64,000 bases of DNA, from positions 248,001 to 312,000 of the forward strand of contig NZ_FODJ01000001.1 of NCBI RefSeq assembly GCF_900110345.1, given 5' to 3'. Both the position numbers and the translations under genes were made by a program. Positions 1 through 7,937 of the stretch are shown here, piece after piece (the stretch's first letter is position 1; every line of letters starts with the position of its first letter). This DNA comes from Amphibacillus marinus (GTDB taxonomy: Bacteria; Bacillota; Bacilli; Bacillales; Amphibacillaceae). A model generated the notes under the pieces. The model saw only the letters and a program-made list of their open reading frames with translations, searched no databases and was not told the DNA's origin.

Positions 1-635
1 TGTCTAATTTTAGTAGCACCATCCACACTGGCTGCTTCGTAAAGCTCAAGTGGTATTTGCCTTAGACCTGCAAGAAAGATTATCATTGGCGAGCCAAACT
101 GCCAGATTACCAATAAGATAAGTACAGATAATGCTGTATTAGGGTTTCCAATCAAATTCGCATCGGTAATATTTAGTGCCGATAGGATTTGAGTAATAGC
201 ACCCTGACGTCCAAATAGTTGACGCCACACGACCGCAATTGCAACACTTCCACCAATGATTGAAGGCACGTAATAGACAGCTGCAAATAATGAGCTCCCT
301 TTCCTACCTGTATTAAACAGAAGTGCCAAAGCTAAGGCAAAGATCAGCTTCAATGGTACAGATATGAACACAAATTTAAAGGTGACTTCTAATGATTTTA
401 AAAACCGTCCGTCACTTAATAAATTTTGATAATTAGCTAATCCGACCCAATTTGGAGCAGATAATAAGTTGTAGTCTGTGAAAGATAAGTATAGCGATGC
501 AAGCATTGGTCCGAGTATTAATAAAATAAAGCCAATTAACCACGGTGAAATACTTAAATAACCAGACAGATTGTCAGCACGTAAATTTCTAGATTCTAAA
601 CTTAAACTAGCAGGAATTTTTTTCTCTTTTTCCAT
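1..635 (-). CDS. yesP: Sugar ABC transporter permease, YesP/UgpA-like (3' truncated by window edge)
   Basis: About 211 residues are present; the C-terminus lies beyond the window. The start ATG at 635 follows a GGTGGTG ribosome binding site. Hydrophobic segments alternate with short loops, and the last visible part holds the EAA loop (LYEAASVDGA, about residues 197-206) by which MalF-type permeases contact the ATPase. It follows the family-1 binding-protein gene by 98 bp on the same strand, the YesO-YesP order of Bacillus. The likely role is one half of the membrane channel for pectic (rhamnogalacturonan) oligosaccharides. The permease family is certain; the substrate and symbol are inferred from neighbours. 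Confidence 0.8.
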   Translation of the reverse strand, partial: MEKEKKIPASLSLESRNLRADNLSGYLSISPWLIGFILLILGPMLASLYLSFTDYNLLSAPNWVGLANYQNLLSDGRFLKSLEVTFKFVFISVPLKLIFALALALLFNTGRKGSSLFAAVYYVPSIIGGSVAIAVVWRQLFGRQGAITQILSALNITDANLIGNPNTALSVLILLVIWQFGSPMIIFLAGLRQIPLELYEAASVDGATKIR

Positions 636-733
636 TTTTATTCACCACCATACTTTAGTAGTTCAACGAGCTTGATCTCTTCACTTAATGGTAGATAAGG
701 GCGACACGTTATAAAAACGATCGCCCACTTACC

Positions 734-2029
734 TTAATTTAAAACATTCTCAGCTTGTTGAATGAATTGGCTTGCTGCTTCTTCTGGTGTTACTTGTCCA
801 TACTTTAATGATTCAACGATTCGAATAAAAGCGCCCCGCACTTCCGTCTCACCAGGTGGTGAAAGTGGGTCTGAATCTTGCGTGTACTCAGCGACAACTT
901 CTAAAAAGGCAAATGTTTTTTGGACCGGTTCAGAAACGATTTCTACTAAGTGATCACGAACAGCTTGTGAAATCGGCACACCACGCTCTGCTTGTAGGAT
1001 TTCGTTCGCTTCCAAGTTATTTGTGATAAAATCAATAAACTTAGCTGCTGCTTCCTGCTCAGCTGAATGATTGGTAATAGCAAAAGACATACTTGGACGA
1101 ATATAGTTTGCATGGACACCGTCTAAAGCTGGCAAAATTGTTAAGTCAAGTTCAAATTGCGTTCCCTGTGAAAGGCCGATTAATTGATTACTTGCTGCTG
1201 TTTGGGTCACAGCTGTACCTTCTTGAAGCATTGAGTTACCACCTTCTATATAAGACATCATAATATCATGTGGTGGTGCTGCTTCATCAGCGACCATTTG
1301 ATGCACCCAATTAAAGTACTCAACCAAAGTTTCTTCGGCAAAACCTAAGCCATCACCAGCTTCGTTGTAGAGGGTCATTCCATTTTGACGGGCATAATTG
1401 TTAAACAATTCATATTCTGCATTTGCGAAGTCGTAACCAAAGAATTCGCCGCCATCTTCCTCAATAGCTTCCTTAATAGCGAGATTCATTTCATACAAAT
1501 CATCATACGTATAACCAGGTTCAAGATTATAGCCATACTCCTCTAACATTTCTGTGTTGTAAACTAAAGATAACGCATTGGCGCCAGATGCGACTGCCAA
1601 GACACGATCTCCATCATGATTAATTTCTTGATAGACATCATCCACATCAGATAGATTAATTGTTCCGTCGTCAATAAGTGGTGCTAGATCAATCAGTAAT
1701 TCATTACTGTTATATTCATTTAAATAAGAGTTGTCCATTGCGATAACGTCAGGAAGGTTACTTCCTGCGGCCTGTGTGTTGAGACGTTCCCAATAACCAT
1801 CCCATCCGGTATACTCAGGTTGAACATTAATGTCTGGATAGATATCATTAAATAATTCAATTGCTTCTAATGTCATATCATGCCGCTCTTGGTTCCCCCA
1901 CCAAGCAACACGAATTGTTGTCTCTCCAGCTTGACCTCCATTGTCAGCGTTCCCATTTTCACTATCGCCACCATTACAGGCAGTTAATAAAAATAAACTT
2001 ACTAAAATTAATAATACATACTTTTTCAT
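734..2029 (-). CDS. yesO: Family 1 extracellular sugar-binding lipoprotein, YesO-like
   Basis: A 431-residue protein with a lipoprotein signal: KKY, a hydrophobic stretch and lipobox LTAC, acylated Cys about residue 18, then a Gly/Asn/Asp-rich linker. The remainder looks like a SBP_bac_1 periplasmic-binding fold (RVAWWGNQERHD at about 41, then IDVxPEYTGWD-like blocks). Length matches Bacillus YesO (about 427). The ATG at 2029 has a GAGGAGG site nine bases upstream. A cre-like site and TATAAT lie just upstream, and a permease gene follows. It should capture oligosaccharides at the outer face of the membrane. The rhamnogalacturonan substrate is inferred from the surrounding locus. Confidence 0.85.
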   Translation of the reverse strand: MKKYVLLILVSLFLLTACNGGDSENGNADNGGQAGETTIRVAWWGNQERHDMTLEAIELFNDIYPDINVQPEYTGWDGYWERLNTQAAGSNLPDVIAMDNSYLNEYNSNELLIDLAPLIDDGTINLSDVDDVYQEINHDGDRVLAVASGANALSLVYNTEMLEEYGYNLEPGYTYDDLYEMNLAIKEAIEEDGGEFFGYDFANAEYELFNNYARQNGMTLYNEAGDGLGFAEETLVEYFNWVHQMVADEAAPPHDIMMSYIEGGNSMLQEGTAVTQTAASNQLIGLSQGTQFELDLTILPALDGVHANYIRPSMSFAITNHSAEQEAAAKFIDFITNNLEANEILQAERGVPISQAVRDHLVEIVSEPVQKTFAFLEVVAEYTQDSDPLSPPGETEVRGAFIRIVESLKYGQVTPEEAASQFIQQAENVLN

Positions 2030-2049
2030 CTTTATCCTCCTCGATTAGA

Positions 2050-2064
2050 AGTAATCGCTTACAA
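2050..2064 (-). promoter_or_regulatory. Putative CcpA cre site upstream of yesO-like gene
   Basis: On the minus strand the sequence reads TTGTAAGCGATTACT, close to the cre consensus WTGNAANCGNWNNCA. It lies 15-25 bases downstream of a TATAAT (2075-2070) and just before the ribosome binding site, a place where CcpA would block transcription. This suggests carbon catabolite repression. Confidence 0.55.
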
Positions 2065-2112
2065 TTTTGATTATAACTAACTTGCAATACTGTTAGTAGA
2101 TAAAAAATGTTA

Positions 2113-2151
2113 AAAAACTATTAAAAAGTAATCCACTTCTTAATAGTTTTT
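2113..2151 (-). terminator. Intrinsic terminator after the lplABC-like operon
   Basis: A 17-base arm (2113-2129) pairs with 2135-2151 with one mismatch around a five-base loop. On the minus strand it is followed by TTTTTT. It separates the LplC-like gene from the YesO-like promoter. Confidence 0.65.
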
Positions 2152-2322
2152 ATAAATATAACTCAACTTTCACACATTGAAAATAGTCATTAATCCTTGA
2201 TCGTGTTTGGGCGAGTCGCTATGCACTATCTTTAGTTCGCTATTCTAATCGGTGGTACGGTCTTAAATTAGCATTATTATAGCCAAACATTATTTACTTT
2301 TTATAAGTTGACATTGTCTGTA

Positions 2323-3207
2323 CTAGCCTTTTACGGAACCAATTAATAAACCTTTAGCGAAGTGCTTCTGTAGGAACGGATAAATTGTCATAATTGGCAA
2401 AGTTGCAATAACAATAATAGCCAATTTCATCCCTTCAGCTGGTGGGATATAATCAGGATCTAATGAACCTAATGCATTTGGATCTGACGAAATCGTGACT
2501 TGACGTAATAGAAGCTGCAAAGTCCATTTTGAACTATCGTTTAAGTAAAGTAATGGACTCATAAAGTCATTCCAAATACCAACTGCGTAAAAAAGCGCAA
2601 ATGTAGCTAAAATAGGTTTAGATAGCGGCAGGACAATTCGCCAAAATATTCCTATTTCAGTGGCACCATCAATTTTAGCTGACTCCTCAAGTTCAACTGA
2701 AAAATTTTGAAAGAAGTTCTTGATAATAATTAGGTTAAATGGATTAATCGCATTTGGCAGCATTAGTGCCCAATAGGAATCAACTAATCCTAATGCCTGT
2801 ACGACTAAAAAGGTGGGAATCATGCCACCACTAAATAACATGGCAAAGACAACCATATTAATCAGTAGCTTTCTTCCTCTTAACTGACGCTTTGCTAACG
2901 GGTATGCTAATGTAAACGTAAAGAACAGTTGGACAAGCGTCCCAACAGCCGTAACACCAATGGTAACAATAATACTTCTGATAAAGGCTTCTGATGTAAA
3001 GATATATCGGTATGCCTCTAGTGTAAATGTTTCTGGAAAGACGAAAAATGCACGGCGTGCTAACTCAGATTCTGTCGCAAATGAACCAGCAACGACATAA
3101 ACAAATGGCAATAGCGTTATGATTGCAGCGATGCCAAGAAAAATGATATTAATAAAATCGAATACTTTTCCTGGCTTGGTATTGTGTAATTTATGCATAT
3201 CGCTCAT
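2323..3207 (-). CDS. lplC: Carbohydrate ABC transporter permease, LplC/YtcP-like
   Basis: A 294-residue MalG-type membrane protein with about six transmembrane segments; Bacillus LplC is 295. The EAA loop is visible (LEESAKIDGATEIGIFWRIV, about 186-205), and the C-terminus AKGLLIGSVKG is typical of this subfamily. It lies 18 bp downstream of the LplB-like permease with which it should form the channel. The second copy at 54,076-54,966 has the same length and tail, so the two import systems are paralogous. The substrate, probably a pectic oligosaccharide, is inferred from the locus. Confidence 0.85.
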   Translation of the reverse strand: MSDMHKLHNTKPGKVFDFINIIFLGIAAIITLLPFVYVVAGSFATESELARRAFFVFPETFTLEAYRYIFTSEAFIRSIIVTIGVTAVGTLVQLFFTFTLAYPLAKRQLRGRKLLINMVVFAMLFSGGMIPTFLVVQALGLVDSYWALMLPNAINPFNLIIIKNFFQNFSVELEESAKIDGATEIGIFWRIVLPLSKPILATFALFYAVGIWNDFMSPLLYLNDSSKWTLQLLLRQVTISSDPNALGSLDPDYIPPAEGMKLAIIVIATLPIMTIYPFLQKHFAKGLLIGSVKG

Positions 3208-3225
3208 TATTATCTAGCCCCCTTC

Positions 3226-4188
3226 TTAAAATAATCCACTTTCTTTATCAACTTTTTTCGCAATAAAATCTGTCGTTAGAATTAAAATAATTCCTACAAG
3301 CGATTTAAATAACCCTACTGCTGTACTGTAAGAATAGGACCCTCTTGTAATCCCAACATTATAGACATAAGTATCAAATACATCAGCCACTGACCGATTT
3401 AATGAGTTGGTCATAAGAAATATTTGATCAAAGCCCGTGTTTAACACAGAGCCCATTGTTAAAATTAACATGATGACAACAGTAGGACGGATAGCTGGCA
3501 ATGTAATGTGCCAAATTCGTCTAAAGCGGCCAGCACCGTCAACAATTGCTGCTTCGTATTGCTCTGGTGAAACATTAGCTAGAGCAGCTAAGAAAATAAT
3601 TGTCCCCCAGCCCGTTCCCTTCCAGATCCCTTGAAGAATAATCATTGGTCTGAACCATTGTGGCTCAGCAAGAAAATTAATCCTAACGCCAAAAATCGTT
3701 TCAACTAAATCAACAACAGCGCCACCATTAATGGAGAATAATACATGTGTTAACCCAATGACAATTGTCCAAGACAAAAAGTGCGGGACATAAATACATG
3801 TTTGGACAAGCTTTTTGTAAACTGAAAATCTAATTTCATTTAGTAAAATTGCTAAAAATATAGGTGCGGGAAAGGCAACAGCAATGCCTAAAAAAGATAA
3901 CCAAAGTGTATTACCTAGTAGTCTAAGAAAATCTGGACTACTAAAAAAAGATGTGAAATGGTCCAAGCCAACCCAAGGGCTAGCTTGGATACCTAAAAAT
4001 GGAACATAATTTTTAAAGGCAATGATAACACCATACATGGGTGCATATCTAAAAATTAGGAAGTATAGGACCCCGGGAATGAGTAAGCAATATAACCACT
4101 TGTCCCGTACCCACATGATTTTTACTATTTCTGCAAGCGATTTTTTATCCGCATTCTTTTCAGGCTTTCGTAACGTTATCGCCTTCAT
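3226..4188 (-). CDS. lplB: Sugar ABC transporter permease, LplB/YteP-like
   Basis: About 320 residues with six transmembrane segments, the subfamily pattern (LLIPGVLYFLIFRYAPMYGV near the N-terminus) and an EAA loop (QYEAAIVDGAGRFRRIWHIT). The ATG at 4188 is chosen because AAGAAGGG lies about nine bases upstream. The longer reading from 4224 would begin inside the arm of the hairpin at 4208-4240 and has no ribosome binding site. It is the middle gene of a binding protein-permease-permease operon. No ATPase gene is present; related CUT1 systems in Bacillus share MsmX. Confidence 0.85.
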   Translation of the reverse strand: MKAITLRKPEKNADKKSLAEIVKIMWVRDKWLYCLLIPGVLYFLIFRYAPMYGVIIAFKNYVPFLGIQASPWVGLDHFTSFFSSPDFLRLLGNTLWLSFLGIAVAFPAPIFLAILLNEIRFSVYKKLVQTCIYVPHFLSWTIVIGLTHVLFSINGGAVVDLVETIFGVRINFLAEPQWFRPMIILQGIWKGTGWGTIIFLAALANVSPEQYEAAIVDGAGRFRRIWHITLPAIRPTVVIMLILTMGSVLNTGFDQIFLMTNSLNRSVADVFDTYVYNVGITRGSYSYSTAVGLFKSLVGIILILTTDFIAKKVDKESGLF

Positions 4189-4207
4189 TAGTGTCACCCT
4201 TCTTTCT

Positions 4208-4240
4208 AAACTAAGGATGGTCAAACACCATCCTTAGTTT
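4208..4240 (-). terminator. Perfect 13-bp hairpin between lplA-like and lplB-like genes
   Basis: Arms AAACTAAGGATGG (4208-4220) and its exact complement (4228-4240) enclose a seven-base loop. In the direction of transcription no U-run follows; the permease ribosome binding site comes next instead. It is more likely an mRNA-stabilising or partial-termination hairpin that keeps binding-protein mRNA in excess over permease mRNA than a full stop. Confidence 0.6.
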
Positions 4241-4345
4241 TTTAAAATGGTTAAGCATATGCATAGATTAACTAGTTTGCTAATAAAGCTATCGCATCAA
4301 ACCCGGTTGACTCATAAAACGATACCATCGTTTGCGCTACCAAAA

Positions 4346-5890
4346 TTAGTTCATTTCTGTATACAGTTCGTTTAATTCATCAATTAATTCTTGGCCACCA
4401 CTGCTGTACCATAAATCAATGGCAGAATCCCAGCCTGCTTCGTCAATATGACCTGCTACATACTGAATACGTGCATCAGCAATAATATCATCAAGCTGTG
4501 TGCCTCGCGTTGTATAAACTTCTGAAACTAATGGTGCAGCCGCGTTATATACAGCATGGGCTTCATTATCCTCCATTAACTGATAGCGTTTTTGCGGTAA
4601 TGCACCGTCCTGACGCATCGTATGCATTCCTTCACCATAAGTTGAAATTTGACCCATCTCATAAGGTTTTAGTGCAGCTGCTTCTGGCGTTTCAAGCGGG
4701 ATTAGATAGCCTTCATCGTCTAATTCATAATTAACCCCTTCAATTCCATGATTTAATAAATTTAAACCATCTGCCGAACTTAATTGATCAAGGAAAGCTA
4801 ATACTTCGTGAAGCTCTTCTTCTGTTTGTACACTCGTTTTCGAGATCGCTAGAAAACCAGAGTAACCATCAGTTGGTTGTCCATATTCTTCACCATCTGA
4901 AGATCGAATGGTTCCAGTTATTTCAACAAAGTGCTCTTCAGGGTCTGTACTCCCTGTTTCATCGACAAACAAGTTATTAATTTGCATTGCTCGGGAATAC
5001 GTATCAATAATAACGCCACCTTGACCATTAAACATTGCGTTATTCCAATCATCCGGGCTGAGTGTTGTAAAATCCGGGTTAACTAAACCCTCATCAACTA
5101 TTTTCTTAACAAACTCTAAAGACGCTTTGTATGCATCTGTCGTAAAGGCTGGTACAACTTCTCCATTTTCATAACCCCAAACATTAGGAGCACCAAACCA
5201 GATTGATAACGTATCAAGACTTCCATACCAAGTAGGAATGATTAATCCAACTGTATCATCTGCTCCATTTCCATCCGGATCATCATGAGTAAAGGCCTGT
5301 AGCACTTCATATAAATCATCAATTGTCTCTGGTACATCTAAACCTAAGTTATCTAACCAATCTTTACGAACAATAGCGGTAGAACGCATGATATCCCGGC
5401 CTCGATATAGACCATACACATTGCCGTTCACTGAAGCGTTTCGCAAAATATCTTCATTATATTGTGAAAGGTACTCATAATCATCTAAGTAATCAGACAA
5501 TTCCCAGAATGCACCTGCTTCCGCTGAGTTTAAGAACCCTGGTGTTTTCCCTTGAATAACCATTACATGCGGTATATCAGTAGATGCAAGTGTTACATTC
5601 ATCCGATCTTCATAGGAAACGTTTGGAACCCAATTAATCGTTAACTGTCTGCCAGTAAACGCTTCAACAGCTTGTTCCCACTCATTATCTGCGGGAGGTG
5701 CTGTTGTTTCAAACGTTGGTGCCATTATTGTTATCTCGTTAATAAGAGTAGTCTCTCCTGACTCGCCACCCTCACCTGACGAGTCATTTGTAGCAGTACC
5801 ATCATTACCGCCGCACGCTACTAAGACAAATAATAAAAATAAACCTGCTAGTGAATAAACGCCCCTTTTTCTAAGTGAATCCATTTTCAT
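4346..5890 (-). CDS. lplA: Extracellular solute-binding lipoprotein, LplA/YtcQ-like
   Basis: A 514-residue lipoprotein: signal with lipobox LVAC (Cys about 26), a Gly/Ser/Thr/Glu linker, then a large binding-protein body. The HDDPDGNGADDTVGL segment is a calcium-site-like loop typical of LplA/YtcQ proteins. The start at 5890 (ATGAAAATG) follows GGAG; the second ATG, six bases on, fits the spacing slightly better. It leads the operon with two permeases. A strong cre-like site lies 60-75 bp upstream. It resembles the binding protein at 56,209-57,744 in plan. The oligosaccharide substrate is inferred. Confidence 0.85.
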   Translation of the reverse strand: MKMDSLRKRGVYSLAGLFLLFVLVACGGNDGTATNDSSGEGGESGETTLINEITIMAPTFETTAPPADNEWEQAVEAFTGRQLTINWVPNVSYEDRMNVTLASTDIPHVMVIQGKTPGFLNSAEAGAFWELSDYLDDYEYLSQYNEDILRNASVNGNVYGLYRGRDIMRSTAIVRKDWLDNLGLDVPETIDDLYEVLQAFTHDDPDGNGADDTVGLIIPTWYGSLDTLSIWFGAPNVWGYENGEVVPAFTTDAYKASLEFVKKIVDEGLVNPDFTTLSPDDWNNAMFNGQGGVIIDTYSRAMQINNLFVDETGSTDPEEHFVEITGTIRSSDGEEYGQPTDGYSGFLAISKTSVQTEEELHEVLAFLDQLSSADGLNLLNHGIEGVNYELDDEGYLIPLETPEAAALKPYEMGQISTYGEGMHTMRQDGALPQKRYQLMEDNEAHAVYNAAAPLVSEVYTTRGTQLDDIIADARIQYVAGHIDEAGWDSAIDLWYSSGGQELIDELNELYTEMN

Positions 5891-5950
5891 TTCACTCCTC
5901 TTAAGTTTCTTTAGTTAAGAAATGGTCTAAGTCAACCACTTCACCACTAC

Positions 5951-5966
5951 AGTAAAGCGCTTACAA
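5951..5966 (-). promoter_or_regulatory. Putative cre site upstream of lplA-like gene
   Basis: On the minus strand it reads TTGTAAGCGCTTTACT, with the palindromic AAGCGCTT core of CcpA sites. It sits in the 5' region of the lplABC-like operon, consistent with repression by preferred sugars. Confidence 0.6.
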
Positions 5967-6016
5967 ATTTCCTGCAATTAGATTTTTTTGCACTTTAGCT
6001 TATCCCGACTATTAGC

Positions 6017-6045
6017 GAAAAAAACGCTACTATATGAGTAGCGTT
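6017..6045 (-). terminator. Intrinsic terminator after the deacetylase/esterase fusion gene
   Basis: Arms AACGCTACT (6023-6031) and AGTAGCGTT (6037-6045) form a nine-base stem. On the minus strand it is followed by seven T. It ends transcription coming from the 6133-12,610 operon. Confidence 0.75.
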
Positions 6046-6132
6046 CCACTTATTTGCTCAGCTTGCACTTTCTTGCTCAAACTGTTTGCTGGTGTAGAAA
6101 GCAATTCTATTACGATCTTTCCTTAATAAACA

Positions 6133-7602
6133 CTATAAAATGACTTCTGATTTAAATTCAGGAAGTGTCTGCTTTAATTGTCTTGCGATTAACTTGGCTA
6201 ACATACTTGCGCCTCGTCTAGTAAAATGTGTCGTATCGTGGGTACCTAATGATGATAAATAGAATGAATCAACTTGTTCAGCTGATAATTGCTCATAAAG
6301 TGATAATGACAACGTAGTTAAATCAATTAGAGCAACCTGCTCATCCTTTGCAATCTCACATAACGCCAGCCAATATTGCTCAAGTTCATTTTTATATGTC
6401 TCATTAGCTCTACTTAGAATGAGGGGTGGCGTAACTAAAATCGGTGTTGCATGACGGTCTCTAGCGAAGTCAAGATAGTGTTTTAAATTATTCTTAAAAG
6501 AAGTCGATGGGTCCGTATAACGGTCGGGACGTTGCTTGCTAGCGTCATTATGTCCCCATTGAATCAAGACAAAGTTAGCCTGCTCAATTTCGTAATCAAG
6601 CGCGGCTAGTCTTCCTTCAGCAAGAAATGACTTGCTACTGCGTCCGCCAATTGCATAGTTTTTAACAATCACATTAGTTGAGCAGTACTTTTGCAAATAA
6701 CCACCCCAGCCTGATTGCGGATCTGAATCATCTAATTGCGTTTGTACGGTAGAATCACCTATAATAACCACCTCGATTGGCTTCTTTAGTCGCTTTGTCT
6801 CTCCCGGTGCAATTTGTGAAATAAGACCATTAACATTAATCCATACAGGTATTGCAGTTGGGTTATAGGCAAAATCGCCATTTAAACCAATGACTAGTTG
6901 TTTTGCTGCTTCAAGATAGCGAACAATTTCTATATTCGTAGCAAACCAAATGTCTGTTTGGCTTGCCATCTGCTCACAAAACGCTTCAATAAGCGACCAA
7001 TTATCATCCCGATCAAACTCAAAACTGTGTCCCCAGACAGACATCATGTATAAGTATTGTACTTTACCTAATGATTTAAACTGCTCACCTAATTCTAGAA
7101 GTCGATTGTTATGATGACAAGTAGCCTGCCATTGATAAAAATCGTCTGGTATAGCAAATTGTTCAGAGCTGCCAACTACTCGTGCATATTTAATACCAAC
7201 GTTGGGTAGCATCTCAATAATTGCCGGATTATAAGAACCATTTGGATAAGAGAAGCCTTGGACTGGATAACCCATTACCTTTTCAAGGTTTTTCCGATCC
7301 GTGATTAGTTGATCAGCAACGTGCTCAACTGGTGTTCGCGCAATCGTTGGATGTGTGACCGTATGACAAGCAACTTCGTGACCGTTAAAGAGATTGCGTA
7401 GCTGATAAGATTTTAAATAGTCATCATGAATACCTTGAATATCTTCTTGAATAAAGCCTGAATTAAGATGAAATGTCGCTCGTAACTGATATCGATTGAA
7501 TAGTTCTACCAGCCGCTTATCTGCTGCCCGTCCGTCATCATAGCTGAAGGTAAGAACCTTATGTTTCCCTTCTGGAAAGGTTATATGGATGGTGTTCATC
7601 AT
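6133..7602 (-). CDS. Fusion: polysaccharide deacetylase (NodB/CE4-like) plus SGNH rhamnogalacturonan-acetylesterase-like domain
   Basis: A 489-residue protein of two enzymatic halves. Residues about 15-200 have the NodB fold: TFSYDDG with the metal/catalytic Asp pair, FHLNSGF, and HEVACHTVTHPTI with the metal His pair. After a linker (about 230-270), residues about 275-480 carry SGNH blocks: IIGDSTV with the nucleophile Ser, GGRSSKSF, QWGHNDAS, and DTTHFTRRGA with the Asp/His of the triad. That is the order of RhgT/YesT esterases. There is no signal peptide, so it is probably cytoplasmic. The ATG at 7602 has AGGAG six to seven bases upstream. The likely role is removal of acetyl groups from imported pectic oligosaccharides. 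What the CE4 half acts on is unknown. Confidence 0.8.
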   Translation of the reverse strand: MMNTIHITFPEGKHKVLTFSYDDGRAADKRLVELFNRYQLRATFHLNSGFIQEDIQGIHDDYLKSYQLRNLFNGHEVACHTVTHPTIARTPVEHVADQLITDRKNLEKVMGYPVQGFSYPNGSYNPAIIEMLPNVGIKYARVVGSSEQFAIPDDFYQWQATCHHNNRLLELGEQFKSLGKVQYLYMMSVWGHSFEFDRDDNWSLIEAFCEQMASQTDIWFATNIEIVRYLEAAKQLVIGLNGDFAYNPTAIPVWINVNGLISQIAPGETKRLKKPIEVVIIGDSTVQTQLDDSDPQSGWGGYLQKYCSTNVIVKNYAIGGRSSKSFLAEGRLAALDYEIEQANFVLIQWGHNDASKQRPDRYTDPSTSFKNNLKHYLDFARDRHATPILVTPPLILSRANETYKNELEQYWLALCEIAKDEQVALIDLTTLSLSLYEQLSAEQVDSFYLSSLGTHDTTHFTRRGASMLAKLIARQLKQTLPEFKSEVIL

Positions 7603-7937
7603 TAGATCTCCTTAAATTTTTAGTTTGGTTTATTATCTAATTAGCTTAATTTAAATACTCTAAAATTAGAGTACTATTGGGTGGAATTTGATAAGAAAGT
7701 CTAAGCACTTGGTGTAGTCCATACCTTTAGCCGACTAAAGCTGTTTTTCCCTGGACCAAGACATGGCATCTTCAGACTAATAGTATACGCGTCTGAAGAT
7801 GCCACAAGGCTTTGTGCAAGGGCACTACTGTGCCCGCTTACTAAATCTGCTGGCTCTAAGCTTAAACATATTATGAGCCAGATAGCTGACACCCTGCACC
7901 TTTGTTAAACATTAGTTCAAGTTCTTTATTATAATCA
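7603..7937. other. Structured intergenic stretch with three hairpins
   Basis: No convincing gene is present. Three perfect inverted repeats follow each other: 7764-7777 with 7791-7804 (14 bp), 7820-7825 with 7830-7835 (GGGCAC/GTGCCC, four-base loop) and 7850-7856 with 7875-7881 (CTGGCTC/GAGCCAG). In transcription order (minus) they come after yetA and before the fusion gene. No long U-run follows any of them. A 63-codon minus-strand reading frame (7701-7892) spans them but lacks a good ribosome binding site. Possible roles are processing and stabilising of the polycistronic mRNA, attenuation, or a small RNA. Confidence 0.5.

Noticed and set aside
2248-2264. GGTGGTACGG resembles the T-box GGTGG-ACC motif.
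   Set aside because: There is no terminator/antiterminator pair, no specifier stem and no downstream gene on that strand.
7701-7892. 63-codon minus-strand frame MSAIWLIICLSLEPADL...
   Set aside because: No good ribosome binding site, and it runs through three perfect hairpins. It is more likely structured non-coding sequence, though a gene remnant cannot be excluded.
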